64,000 nt of DNA, taken from the NCBI GenBank assembly GCA_963575745.1, contig CAUYUJ010015732.1:242501-306500 (forward strand), read 5' to 3'. The notes under the pieces are model-generated. The model was not told the DNA's origin, made no database searches, and was given only the letters and a program-made list of their open reading frames with translations. The position numbers and the translations under genes are program-made. Below, in pieces: positions 44,520-55,527 of the stretch; within the stretch, counting starts at the first letter, position 1, and every line of letters begins with the position of its first letter. This DNA comes from Prorocentrum cordatum (taxonomy: Eukaryota; Sar; Dinophyceae; Prorocentrales; Prorocentraceae).

Positions 44520-45260
44520 GGTAGCATAGGGTAGAGTAGAACAGGGTAGAGTAGATCAGAGTAGAGTCGACTAGGGTAGATGGCGGAGTAATATCGGATA
44601 TAGAACAGTACAGGAGAGTAGAGTGCAGTTAGAGTAGGGCCAGAAGTAGAATGGAGCAGAGTATATTAGTGTAGTGTAGAGTAGGATAGGGCAGGGTAGG
44701 GTAGGGTAGAGCAGAGAAGGGTCGAGTATAAGAGAGTCGAGTAGAGTAGGGTAGATAGTATAGTAGAGTCGGGTATGCTAGAGTAAGTAAAGTAAAGTAG
44801 AGTAGAGTAGAGCGGAGTATAGCAACCCGACTAGTAAAGTCGAGTATAGTATATTAGAAACGGTCAACTTGTATGATAATAGAGTAATTCGGTACCATAG
44901 TAGAGTATAGTAGGAGCAGAGCCGTTTAAGAGTAGGAGCAGCGTACAGCTGAGTAGTGCAGTGTTGAGTAGGTTATGGCAGGGTATGGTTTAATCGTGTA
45001 AAGCCGAGCATAGTATAAAAGTGCGATGTCAGCAGCTACGTTGGGGCCTATCTGGGCGCCGTGCAGCCCTGGCGCCATCGTGGAGGAGGCGTGAGTCTGC
45101 GTGACAGCCAGAAGATAATCGAATCTATCATATTTAAGTAGGGTAGGGTAGAGTAGGGTAGAGTAGACTGGAGTATGCTAGGGAAGAGTAGGGTAGGTGG
45201 TAGAGTAGGGTCGGGCATAATAGAGTATAGTATCCAGTCCAGTCCAGTCCACTCCTGCCC
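44520..45260. repeat. GTAGA/GTAGG pentamer array, ending in CCAGT
   Basis: Degenerate 5-bp units (gtaga, gtagg, gcaga), interrupted at about 45020-45120 by non-repetitive sequence that includes candidate exon 4, then resuming and switching near 45232 to (CCAGT)n-like 'ccagtccagtccagtccact'. Confidence 0.85.
45033..45090 (+). CDS. Candidate host exon 4 (ATLGPIWAPCSPGAIVEEA)
   Basis: A GC3-rich island inside the GTAGA array. It follows 'gcgatgtcag' (or, 3 nt later, 'cagcag', keeping the same frame) and ends at a strong donor 'gtgagt' (45091). Entering with the G left over from exon 3 gives A, (A), T-L-G-P-I-W-A-P-C-S-P-G-A-I-V-E-E and two bases of a split codon. Being the only non-repetitive sequence in about 740 bp of pentamer repeat is what drew attention to it. 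No domain recognised. Confidence 0.45.
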
Positions 45261-45909
45261 AGTTTATTTTAGTCCACTCCAGTTCACTTCATGTCAGTCT
45301 TCTGATGTATTTGAAACCTGCGCTGGTGTTTGCTTGCTCTCGTAATGCCTATGTTGGTGCTGATCTATTTGGGTGCGTTTTGTAATGATTGTTATGCGTG
45401 CTTAGCCATGTGTGTGTGTAACTCTTCGGCGTCTGAACGTCCCTTCTTCCTCTCAGCCGTGCCCCCCTCCTTGTTTGCTCGCCGGCCAATTCGCTAGTTA
45501 GTGCCTCTATCTAGCTTCTCGCTGGAGCGGAGTTCGCCGCTCCGCCGCTGACGAAAAAACGTTTCGCCGTGTGGTGTCCGTGGTCGTCGTCGTCGTCCTT
45601 GCAATTCAGAATGCCCCCCCACACACGGTTGGCCCCGCCCCCCTCGCGCAGGCGGGGAGCCCTGCCCGGATCGACCCTCCCTCTTATAATTCAGGGTGAA
45701 GGGGCCCCTCCTGGTTCAAACCCCCCTCCCCCTTGGAGCGCCCCCTTTCGCGTTAGGGAGGCCGACGTTCGGGAGGGACCCCCTCTGGTTTTCATTGCAC
45801 GCTTTGGTTTTTTGCATTGCCCCCCCGGCTCCCACTAGGCCCAACAACATTTCAACGCAAACATCCACCAAACGCGTTCTCTCTCACGGTGCTATACAAA
45901 GTCAAAGGG
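45261..45909. other. Unassigned
   Basis: Includes a short GTC run (45585-45600) and C-rich stretches (45610-45840). No gene recognised. Confidence 0.35.
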
Positions 45910-46395
45910 CTCGGGGTTGACAAGGGTCATTCCGAAAATTGCATGAGAAAAGATACGGGTTTCATTTGCATTCTGGGAGTCAGCTGTTGCATGTGCCCAG
46001 TAAGCACAGGAGACACTTGCCACTCCGAAAACTTAGTGGAAGAAACAAGCCGTTTCACTTGTACTCAGGGTGTCAGCATGAGGCCGCGCATTGTGCAAAC
46101 ATACATGTTAGCACCCGCCACCCCGAAAGCTGAAAGAGGACAACCCGTAGTTCCCCTTTCATTCTGGACGTCATAAGGGGTGATTCAGTGTGAACAGGCA
46201 CAGTCGTGGCATGTCTTATTTCGAACGTTGCGAGCGGAACATTGGTTGTGCCATTTGTGTTCTAGGCGCCAACGTGAGATCAGACAGTGCGAACTAAGAA
46301 GATGACACGTGCGATCCCAGAAATTTCGTGAGACAAATATTGTGTTCACGCGTATGATGGGCGTCAACACGGAGTCATAGTGTGTGTGTGTGAGA
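45910..46395. repeat. Degenerate ~90-95-bp tandem repeat
   Basis: Phrases 'cattccgaaaattgcatgag', 'ccactccgaaaacttagtgg', 'ccaccccgaaagctgaaag' recur about every 90-100 bp, each followed by a CACTTG.ACTC..GG.GTCA-like block. Relatives occur at 54470-54685. Confidence 0.6.
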
Positions 46396-46465
46396 GAAAA
46401 AGCAGGGTTGGGCGAAAACGTTGTTTAACACACAAATGCGTGTGTTGTTGTTTGTTTTGTTTTTT

Positions 46466-47801
46466 CCTTGCCATCCTGTGGTGTTGGGTCCTCGTTTTGA
46501 AGAACCGGTGCCCCGCGTTCCTCTCCTCTCCTCTCCTTCCTCCTCCTCCCTCCCCTCTTCTCCCTCCTCCCACCATCATCATCAGCATCATCGGCATCAT
46601 CAGCATCATCACCATCACCATCACCATCACCATCACCATCACCATTGCCATCATCACATCATCATTATCATCATCACCATCCACATCATCGCAGTCATCA
46701 TCATCATACGACCCCTCACACGCTTCGTGGCCCCATAGGGAACTCCACCGAAGGTCCCAGTGGCTGCGTTCGCATGCGGGCACCGCTCCCATGTCGGCAC
46801 ACCCCTCACACGTTTCGTGGTCCCATAGGGAGCTCCACCGAAGATCCCAGTGGCTGCGTTCGCATGCGGGCACCGCGCCCATTTCGGCACACCCCTTACA
46901 CGGTCCGTGGCCCTTTAGGGAGCTCCGCCGAAGGCCCCAGTGGCTGCGTTCGCATGCGGGCACCGCATCGATTTCGGCACACCCTTCACACGTGTCGTGG
47001 CCCCATAGGGAGCTCCACCGAAGGCCCCAGTAGCTGCGTTCGCATGCGGGAACCGCACCCATGTCGACACACCCCTCACGCGCTTCGTGGCCTCATCAGG
47101 AGCTCCGCCGAAGGCCCCAGTGGCTGCGTTCGCATGCGGGCACCGCACCCATGTCGGCACACCCCCTCACACGTTTCGTGGCCCCTTAGGGAGCTCCGCC
47201 GAAGGTCCCAGTGGCTGCGTTCGCATGCGGGCACCGCTCCCATGTCGGCACACCCCTCACACGTTTCGTGGTCCCGCAGGGAGCGCCACCGAAGGTCCCA
47301 GTGTCTGCGTTCGCATCCAGGCACCGCACCCATTTCGGCACACCCCTCACACGTTTCGTGGTCTCATAGGGAATTCCACCGAAGGTCCCAGTGGCTGCGT
47401 TCGCATGCGGGCCCCGCGCCCATTTCGGCACACCCCTCACACGTTTCGTGGCCCCATACGGAGCTCCGCCGAAGGCCCCGGTGGCTGCGTTCGCATGCGG
47501 GCACCGCAACGGAGCTCCACCGAAGGCCCCAGTGGCTGCGTTCGCATGCGGGCACCTCGCCCATTTCGGCACACCCCTTACACGGTTCGTGGCCCCTTAT
47601 GGAGCTCCGCCGAAGGCCCCAGTGGCTGCGTTCGCATGCGGGCACCGCGCCCATTTCGTTACACCCCTCACACGCTTCGTGGAGCAATTCGGCACGCCCC
47701 GCATGCTGTTCGTGGCCCCATAGGTAGCGCCATTGAAGAATGCAAGCACATTTGCGGTATTCACAACTGCATATGGTTGGGTCCTTCGCCAGGCTACTTG
47801 T
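46466..47801 (+). mobile_element. Composite tandem-repeat element, copy D
   Basis: Left end 'ccttgccatcctgtggtgtt' (slightly altered) and 'gggtcctcgttttgaagaac', then a CTCCTC tract, CATCAT/CACCAT microsatellite (about 46570-46710), 90-bp units, and right end 'gcatatggttgggtccttcg' finishing near 47793-47801. Same parts and order as copy A. A 78-bp repeat array begins about 150 bp further on. Confidence 0.75.
46715..47715. repeat. 90-bp tandem array (copy D)
   Basis: About 11 units anchored on 'tcggcacacccctcacacg' and 'gtggctgcgttcgcatgcgg', with one partial unit at about 47505-47540. 30-residue repeats stay open in several frames (e.g. 360 codons, 46645-47727) without coding significance. 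Confidence 0.9.
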
Positions 47802-47954
47802 TTCAAACGCGTCTTGGTGTCGTTTCAAACGGTTTCGGAAAACATTGTGTTGGGCGGGCCCAGAGTTTCGTTTTGCGTTGTTTTTCGTTGTTCGATTCAT
47901 GCCGCGCGTTTCCGTTTGTTATGTGTTTCCCCGTGTTGTGGGTGGGAATCCTGG

Positions 47955-49400
47955 TGTTGGCTCTGCAGAACCCAAGGGGTTCTGACGTGGCCCCACTTGG
48001 GCTGAAGGGAAGGCCATGTAACACATCCATGGGCTTGGCTTTGCAGAGCCCAATGGATTTTGACATGGTCTCCCTTTGGCTGGTGTGAAGGCCGTGCCAA
48101 ACATCCTTAGGTTTGGCCCTGCAGCACCCAAGGATTCTTGACCTGGCCTCCTTTGGGCTAAAGGGATGGCCATGTCTCAAATCCTCGGGTTTGCCCCTGC
48201 GGAGCCCAAGACAATGTGCATAGCCTCCTTTGGGCTGAAGGGAAGGCCATGTCAAACATCCTTGGGGTTGGCTCTGCAGAGCCCAAGGGGTTTTGTCATG
48301 GCCTCCTTTGGGCTGAAAGGAAGGCCATGCCAACCATGACTGGGGTTGGCTCTGCAGAGCCCGAGAATTTGGACACGGCCTCTTTTGGGCCGTGCAGAAC
48401 CTAGCCGCTTTTGACGTGGTCTCCTTTGGGCGGGCGGGGAGACCATGCCAAAAGTGTTTGGGTTTGGCGCTGCAGAACCCACGGGGTGTTGACATGGCCT
48501 CCTTTTGGTTGAAGGGAAGGCCATGCAACAAATCATTAGGTTCGACCGTTCAGAGCCCAAGGGGTGATGACATGGCGTCCTTTGGGCTGAAGGAAGGCCA
48601 TGTTAAAGCTCATTGGGTTTGGCCCTGCGGAGCCCAAGGGATTTGGACAAGGTCTCCTTTGGGCCGAAGGGAAGGCCATGCCAAAAACCTCCAGGTCTGG
48701 ATCTGCAGAGCCCAAGGGATTTTGGCATGGCCTACTTCGGGCGGAAGGGGGGGCCATGCCAAACATCCTCGGGTTTGTCTTTGCAAAGCTCACGGGATTA
48801 TGACATGGCGTCATTTGGGCTGGAGGAAGGTCATGCCAAACAGTCCTTAGGGTTCGTCTTGAGAAATTCAGGGGTTTTGACATGGCCTTCTCTGGGCTGA
48901 CGGGAAGGCCGTGCCACGATCCTTGGCCATGGCTCCGCGGAGCCCAAGGAATTCCGACATGGCTTCCCTTGGGCTGAAGGGAAGGCGATGTCAAAATCTC
49001 AGGGCTTGGTTCTGCATGACAAAGAATTGTGGCATGGCCTCCTTTGGGCGGAAGGGGAGGCCACGTCAAACATCCCATTCGGCTTGGCCCTGCAGAACCC
49101 GAGGGATTTGAACATGGCCTCCTTCGGGCTGACGGGAAGGCCATGTAAAAAACCTTGAGTTCTGCAGAGCCAGACCCATGGATGTTTGACATGGCCTTTT
49201 CTTCGGCCCAAAGTAGGGCATGTTCAAACTCTTGGGCTTTGCAGAGCCAGCCCCGATCATTTTTTACATGACATTCCCTCCAGCCCAGAAGAGACCAGAT
49301 CAAAACTCCTTGGGTTCTGCAGAGCCAAACCCAAGGATGTTTGACATGGCCTTCCCTCCACCTCAAAGGAGGCTATGCCACGTTGCCCTGGGCTCCGCAG
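47955..49400. repeat. 78-bp hairpin-forming tandem array, block 1
   Basis: The unit contains 'ttttgacatggcc', 'tttgggctgaagggaa', 'ggccatgtcaaa' and 'ggctctgcagagccc'. The first and third pair as a 12-bp stem, and GGCTCTGCAGAGCC is self-complementary. Anchors at 47961, 48039 and 48117 are 78 apart. From about 49150 the last three units are inverted (CTGCAGAGCC.AAACCCAAGGATGTTTGACATGGCC order). Confidence 0.92.
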
Positions 49401-49650
49401 TGTAATCCGGGTCGCGTTGCATCGTGTCGCGGCGGCCGTTGGGCATGTGCTTCAGCGAGTTGCAGATGCTCCTCGACAGAAGATTCACGGCGCGAGCGCA
49501 GGGCGCGGCTCGGCAATTCGGGCGCGCCGCCGCGGTTGTCGCGCAACAGAGTAAACACTTTACTAAAAGTCTTGTATCCTATAGCACATCGCCCCTTCAA
49601 CGTAATGGTGTGATTTTTCCGCTTCGAACGCCGTGCCAAAACATCATAGG
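49400..49650. repeat. Head module H1 of the 78-bp arrays
   Basis: About 250 bp, 'gtaatccgggtcgcgttgca' to 'cgccgtgccaaaacatcata', found again at 52475-52730 (H2) directly before another 78-bp block. Both copies keep a frame with CSSTEDSRRERRARLGNS / CSLTEDPGRERRAWSGNS and APPRLSRNR, so it may derive from coding sequence. Confidence 0.8.
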
Positions 49651-51812
49651 TTTGGCTTTGCAGAACCCACGGGTTTTTGACGTGGCCTCCTTTGGGCTGC
49701 AGGGAAGGCCATGTCAAACGTCCTTAGGTTTGTCCTTGTAGAACCCAAGGAATTCTGACATGGCCCCGTTTGGGCTGAAGAGTAGGCCAGGTCAAACATC
49801 CTTGGGCGTGGCTCTGTAAAACCAAAGGAATGTTGGCGCGGCCTCCTTGGGGGTGAAGGGAAGGCCACGTCGGCGATCTTTGGGTTGGACTCTGCAGAAC
49901 CCAGGGAATTTTGGCATGACCTCCTTTGGGCTGAAGGGAAGGCCTTGCCGGGCATCTTTAGGTGGCCCAATCCATAGTGGCATGAGTTCCTTTGGGTTGA
50001 TGGGGGGCCGCGCCAAACATCTGCTGGCCTGCCTCTGCAGATCCAATGGAATTTTTGCACGGGCCCCCTTGGGCTGAGGGGGGGGGGAGCCCGCGCATCT
50101 TTAGGTTTTGTCCGGCAAAACCAGAAGAATTCTGACCTGGCCCCCTTTTGGGCTGAAGAAGGCTGTGTCGAACATCCTTGGGCGCGGCTCTGTCGAACCC
50201 AGGTAATTTTGGTGCGGCCTCCTCGGGGGTGATCTTTGGGCTGGGCCCTGCAAAGCCCAGGGGATTTTGACATGGCCTCCTGTGGGCTGGAGGGAAGGCC
50301 TTGTCGAGCATCTTTATTAGGTCGCCCAGTCCATTTTTGCCATGGGTTCCGTTGGGCTGAAGGGGGGGGGGCAGTGCTGGCGATTCTTAGGTTTGGCTCT
50401 GCACAAACCAAGGAATCCTGACATGGCTTTCTTTGGGCAGAAGGGGGGTCCGTGTCGAACGTCTCCAGGTGGGCCAAGGCATTATGGCATTTTTGGCTGG
50501 CGGGGTGGCTGCGCCGACAATCCTCGGGTTTGTCTTTGCAGAACTCAGGGGATTTTGACTTCGCTTTCTTTTGGGCTGAAGGGGGGGCTATCTCGAGTAC
50601 CCTTACCTGTGGCCCTGCAGAACCAAAGGAATTTTGACATGGCTTTTTGGGCGGGGGGGAGACCATTTCAAACATCCTTAGGCTTGGCGTTGCAGAGCCC
50701 ACGGAATGTCGGCATGGCCTCCATTGGATTGAAGGGCAGGCCATGCAGCAAATCATTGGGTTTGGCCCTGCGGAGCCGAAGGGATTCCGGTATGGCTTCC
50801 CTTGGGCTGAAGGGAAGGCCATGTCGAAATCTCAGGGTTTGGCTCTGCAGAGCGCAAGGGATGTTGACATGGCCCCCTTTGGGCTGCAGGGTTGCCAATG
50901 TTACGAACCCATCGTTTCGCCATTGTAGAACCCAGGGAATTGCGACATGGCCCCCTTTGGGAGGAAGGGGGGCCCATGTCGACAACCCTTGGGTTTGGTT
51001 CGGCAGAACCCGAGGCATTTCGGCGTGGCCCCCTTTGGGGTGAAGGGGGAGGCCGCGTCAACATTCCTTGGGTCTGGCCATGCAGACCCCGAGGAATTTT
51101 GGCATGGCTTCCTTCGGGCCGGATGGGGGGCCATGCCGCAAATCCGCAGGTCCGCCTCTGCAGAACCCAGGGAACGTTGACGTGACCTCCTCTGGGCTAC
51201 AGGGAAGGCCACGTCATGCATATTTGCGCTTGGCCCTGCAGAACTCGAGGAAATTCGGCATGGCCCCTTTCGGGCTGAAGGGGTGGGGGCATGTCAAACA
51301 TCCTGGGGTCTGGCCATGCAGGACCAGAGGAATTGCGACGTGGCCTCCTTCGGGTTGAGGGGGAGACCGCGCCGACAATCCTTAGGTTAGGCCATGCAGA
51401 ACCCGGGGAATGTGAACGTGGCTTCCGTTGGGCTGACGGGGGGGCCGCGCCGCAAATCCTTCGGCATGGTTCTGCAGAACCCGAGGGATCTCGAAATGGC
51501 CTCCTTCGGGCTGGCGGGAAGGCCGCGCCGCGGAGCGGATCCTTGGGCGTGGCTTCCATTTGGCTACAGGGAAGGCCATGTCAAACATTCTTGTGTTTGC
51601 CACTGCAGAGCCCTAGTGCGTGCGACGCGGTGCCCCCCTCTAGGGCGAAGGGAAGGCCATGCCACGAGTCCACGTGTTTGGCCTGTCAGAACCCGAGAAT
51701 TTTTGACATGGCCTCCTTTGGGCTGAAGGGAAGGCCGTGCCAACAATCCTTGGGTTTGGCTTTGCAGAACCCGAGGAGTTTCGACATGGCCTCCTCTGGG
51801 CTAAAATCTCAG
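49650..51812. repeat. 78-bp hairpin-forming tandem array, block 2
   Basis: About 27 units following H1, more diverged, with G-run expansions (e.g. around 50080 and 50360). Ends near 51810 at 'ctcctctgggctaaaatctc'. Confidence 0.9.
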
Positions 51813-52474
51813 GTTTTTCACACTATCAGTTAAACGATTTGCGAGCACAAGAAATCACATTATGTCCTCCTGGGCCCCCGTCAGACGAGCGGGAATGCGA
51901 GCGCAGTGGCGCGCGCGGTCGCGCGTGACACGCCGCTTTGAATAACGCGAATGCGTGGGCGTCGAGGCGACGACGACGGCGACTGCGACGACGGCGGCGG
52001 CGCCTGCTCCGACGGTGTCGACGGCGGCGGCAACGGCGACGGCGGCGACGACGAACGTCGCGGCGACGATGGCGGCGTGGCCCGGGTCCACGGGCGAACG
52101 TGCGCCCCGCCCTCACTCTTGGAGTCCCGGGCCAGATTTTATGGGGGGAGCGGATCTTCTGCGCGCAATTTACCCCGGCCGCTCCTCAGCTATACTAAAG
52201 CTCCCTTTTCGTTTGGGTAAAACGTCGTTTCTTCGGAATGCATCGAGCGTCGCACCTGCGCTAAAGTCGCTTCCTCGCTCTAGGGAAGTTTTTTTTTCGC
52301 TGTAGTAAAGCCGCTTCCTTGCTTTAGTAAGGCCGTTTTCTCGCTTTAGTGAAGTCCGCGGTCTGCTTTGATAAGCCCCGTGGACGCGGCGGTGATGCGG
52401 GGCCAGGGCCCGGTCGGGGGCAGGGGGCCTTTGGTTTTCCGGCCTGTTCACCCCGCGATGCATTTGCATTTGCT
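51813..52474. repeat. Interval with GGC/GAC tract and 22-bp repeats
   Basis: 51955-52080 is an imperfect GAC/GGC trinucleotide tract. 52195-52375 can be cut into 22-bp units: taaagtcgcttcctcgctct(ag), taaagccgcttccttgcttt(ag), taaggccgttttctcgcttt(ag). 22 is twice 11. Confidence 0.75.
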
Positions 52475-52735
52475 CGGGTAATCTGGGTCGCGTTGCATCG
52501 GGTCGCGGCGGCCCTCGGACATGGTTACAGCGAGTTGCAGAGGTGCTCCTTGACAGAAGATCCAGGGCGCGAGCGCAGGGCGTGGTCCGGCAATTCGGAC
52601 GCGCCGCCGCGGTTGTCGCGCAACAGAGAAAACCATTTACAATGTGGCTTGTTTCCTTCAGCATATAGCTCCTTCGAAATAATGGTGTGCTTTTCCCGCT
52701 TCGAACGCCGTGCCAAAACATCATAGGTTTGGCTT
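52475..52735. repeat. Head module H2 of the 78-bp arrays
   Basis: Second copy of the module at 49400; both end in 'gaacgccgtgccaaaacatc' and run into the first array unit with the same junction ('aggtttggctttgcagaacc'). Confidence 0.8.
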
Positions 52736-54255
52736 TGCAGAACCCGAGGGATTTTGACGTGGCCTCGTTTGGGCTCAATCCGTGGGCATGGCTCTGCAGA
52801 GCCCGCGGATTTTTGCCGTGAGTTCCTTTGGGCTGAAGGAAGGGCCACGCCGAACATCTGTAGATTTGGCCCTGCGAAGCCAGAGGAATTTTGACAAGGC
52901 CTCCATTGGGTTGCAGAGAAAGCCATGCCAACAATCCTTGGGCTTGCTTCTGCAGAGCCCGAGGGATTTTGACATGGCCCCCTTTGGGGTCAAGGGAAGG
53001 CCGTGTCACACATTCATTGGTTTGGCTTTGCAAAACCCAAGGCATTTTGGCATAGCCTCCTTTGGGGTGAAGGGACGGCCATGTCAGACATATTTGGTTT
53101 CGATTCTGCAGGACCCAAGGAGTTTTGACATGGCCACGTTGCAAATCCCTAGGCTTGGTCTTGCAGAGCCCAAGGACTTCTGGCATGGAGTCCGTCGGGC
53201 TGAAGGGGGGGCGTGTCGCAAATCTTTGGATTTGGCTCTGCAGAGCCCACGGGATTTTGACGTGTCTCCTTTGGGCTGATGGGAAGGCCATGCCGCGCGT
53301 TCTTAGGTTTATCTCTGCAGAACCCAAGGGATCTTGGCATGGCTTTCTTCGGGCTGGATGGAGGGCCGCGTCAGTAATCCATGGGCCCCGCTCCGCAAGG
53401 GATTCTGGCATGGTCTCCTTTGGGCTGCAAGGAAGGACGTTTGCAAACTTTAGGTGTGGCTCTGCAGAACCCAATGAATTGTGGCATGGCCTCCTTTGGG
53501 CCGAATAGAATGCCATGTCAGCTGTCTTTTGTTTATGCTCGCCAAAACCCACGGCATTTTAATGCGGTTCCCTTTGGGCTGAAGGGAAAGCCTTGTCAAG
53601 CATCCTTAGGTTTGTCTCCGCGGAACCCAGGGAAGTCTAACGGGGCTTCCTTTGGGCCGAAGGAAAGGCCATGCCACAAATCTTTGGACAATATTGGGCT
53701 TGCCTCTGCATAGCCCGAGAAGTTATGACAGGCCCCCCTGTAGGGCAAATGGAACGGCATGTCGCAAATGTTTGGGTTTTGCCTTGCAGAGCCCGGTGTA
53801 TTTTGACATGGCATCTTGTGGCTTGGAGGAGAGGCCGCGTCGCAAATCCTTGGGTTCGGTTTTGCGGAACCAAGAAGATTTTGGCATGATTTCGTTTGGG
53901 CCAGAGGGGAGGCCATTCCATATTTCCTTAGGTGTGGCTTTGCAGAACCCAAGAGATTTTGACATGGCCTCCTTTGGGCTGAAAGGAAGGCCACATAAAG
54001 CATCGTCGGGTTTGGCCCTGCAGAACCCAAGGAATGTTGACCGATCTCCCTTTGAATTGCAGGGAGAACCATGCCAAAAACGGGATTTAGACACGTCCTC
54101 CTTTGCGTCGGCTGAGGGGAAGGCGATGTGAATACACTTTGTCACAGGGCCCTGCAGAATGTGCGGGGTTTCGCCGCGGCTCCCTGCAGGCTGAAGAGAA
54201 CGCCGTGTCAGTTTCTTTGGTTTTCGACATGGCCCACTTTGGGCTCGGAGGGGGG
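52735..54255. repeat. 78-bp hairpin-forming tandem array, block 3
   Basis: About 19 units after H2, ending near 54255 in a G/C run followed by GTTTT-rich unique sequence. Confidence 0.9.
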
Positions 54256-54469
54256 GGGGGCGCCCGCGCGTTTTGTTTTGTTTTGCTTTCGCTGCAGGGT
54301 CGCACGGCCAAATTTTGTTCTGGAGCGTTGTTTGTTTTGAACGACAACCGCATCGGTTCAGCAGGCAACGCTTTCAAACTGCACGGTGAACGAATATAGC
54401 GTCGGCGCGTTTGGTTTTTGTTTGCGGGTTTAGCGAAACACGCTGTTTAAATAGCGTCTGTTGCCAGAG
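54256..54469. other. Unassigned tail after 78-bp array
   Basis: Contains 'gttttgttttgttttg' and 'tttggtttttgtttgcgggt'. It resembles in style the sequence before block 1 (47870-47940), so it may be the other flank of the array module. Confidence 0.35.
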
Positions 54470-54685
54470 CTGGAGAAAAGGCGCGGGTGACACGTGCAAC
54501 CCCGAGAACAGCGTGATAACTTGTTGCATGTGCATTCTGGTCGTCAACACGAGGTTGCACAGTCACAGTGGTGACGCGCGTCAGCCCGAAAACTGTGTCA
54601 GTAAAACAAATTGTATCACTTACATGTTCGGCGCCATCATGGGGTCATACAGTGTGAGAAAAAACATAGGTGAGTCATTTATGAA
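54470..54685. repeat. Degenerate ~85-95-bp repeat, relative of 45910-46395
   Basis: Two units: 'caaccccgagaacagcgtga' with 'gttgcatgtgcattctggtc', and 'cagcccgaaaactgtgtcag' with 'ggggtcatacagtgtgagaa'. The last phrase matches 'ggagtcatagtgtgtg' at 46374. Confidence 0.55.
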
Positions 54686-55044
54686 AGGGGGTCGCGCGCA
54701 AATACTTCGCGTGGCCCACGCGCCCGTTCATTATTCCAGCGATTGGGAAGGTAGCAGCGAATGTGACGGTTTTCTTGATTCGGGGGCTGTCCATCGGCAG
54801 GAGCATGTTAACCCCATTAATGGTAATTGCGGAGCGTTGCCGTCAGCATTATTGTACGGGGCGCGTTGAATGTCACAGGATCCTGGAACATTGAAAGAGT
54901 TGCTTGTTGCGCGTGCCAGCTCAAGGATGGCGTGCCGCGCGTTCAGAACCTTCTGTAAATGACGGGGTTTCGCAGGTCTCAAAACGCCCTAGAACCCCAT
55001 GCGCGCCCCTGGATGCCATAGGAACGGGGAACCTGCGGAATTTG
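54686..55044. other. Unassigned
   Basis: No repeat or gene recognised. Confidence 0.35.
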
Positions 55045-55150
55045 TTAGGGATCGTGGCCTTGGGAGCTCGGGCGCAGTTAATTTACGCGGATCTGAAAGC
55101 GCGGACGCAGTGTAATTGAGGAGGATCGTGGCCTTGGGAGTGCTGACGCA
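55045..55150. repeat. Relic of the 42-bp repeat family
   Basis: 'ggatcgtggccttgggagct', 'gaaagcgcggacgcagtgta' and 'ggatcgtggccttgggagtg' match the 8-kb 42-bp unit; about 2.5 units. Confidence 0.75.
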
Positions 55151-55254
55151 AGGGATTGCCCCCCATCTCCCCATCCTTCCCCCGCCCCTCGTGCGTTTTG
55201 CTCCTCTGTGCGTTCCCCCCTCTCGTGCTACGTCCCCGTTGCTGCGTCGCGAAG

Positions 55255-55441
55255 CTCCCGCGAGGTGGACCCTCACCTCTGCAACAACGAGGGGCTGGTC
55301 ACAAGGCTTGTGGACTGGGAGGACGCGGCGCCGGCCGCGCTGGGAGGAGACGGAGGGGGAGGACGGAGGACAAGACGGCATGCCTCACGATCGGGTTTGA
55401 CAAGAGCTGTCCCTTCTGGCTGTGCAGTTGCCTTGGGTGGG
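55255..55441 (+). CDS. Candidate host exon 5 (SREVDPHLCNNEGLVTRLVD)
   Basis: Following 'ctgcgtcgcgaag', one base completes the codon left open by exon 4, then the frame reads SREVDPHLCNNEGLVTRLVD, WEDAAPAALGG, with nearly all codons G/C-ending and a varied, protein-like composition. The 3' end is uncertain: composition worsens after about 55345. A GT at 55442 in phase 0 would give an 86-nt intron to the next island. Intervening exons in the preceding 10 kb cannot be excluded. Confidence 0.45.
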
Positions 55442-55527
55442 GTGCGGGTCCTTCTCCCTCCTCCTCTGCACGTGCATCAGGGTCTGCGCCTTGGCCCCGC
55501 CCGCGGCGTCGGCGGCGTTCGGTCCAG

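Noticed and set aside
44520-45260. Interstitial telomere repeat
   Set aside because: Units are GTAGA/GTAGG-like pentamers, not TTTAGGG or another known telomere unit.
46645-47727. 360-codon plus-strand frame
   Set aside because: 90-bp units keep frames open as 30-residue repeats on both strands; nothing else supports coding.
52782-53279. Repeat proteins encoded by the 78-bp arrays
   Set aside because: 78 is divisible by 3, so 26-residue repeats stay open on both strands; palindromic units explain this without selection.
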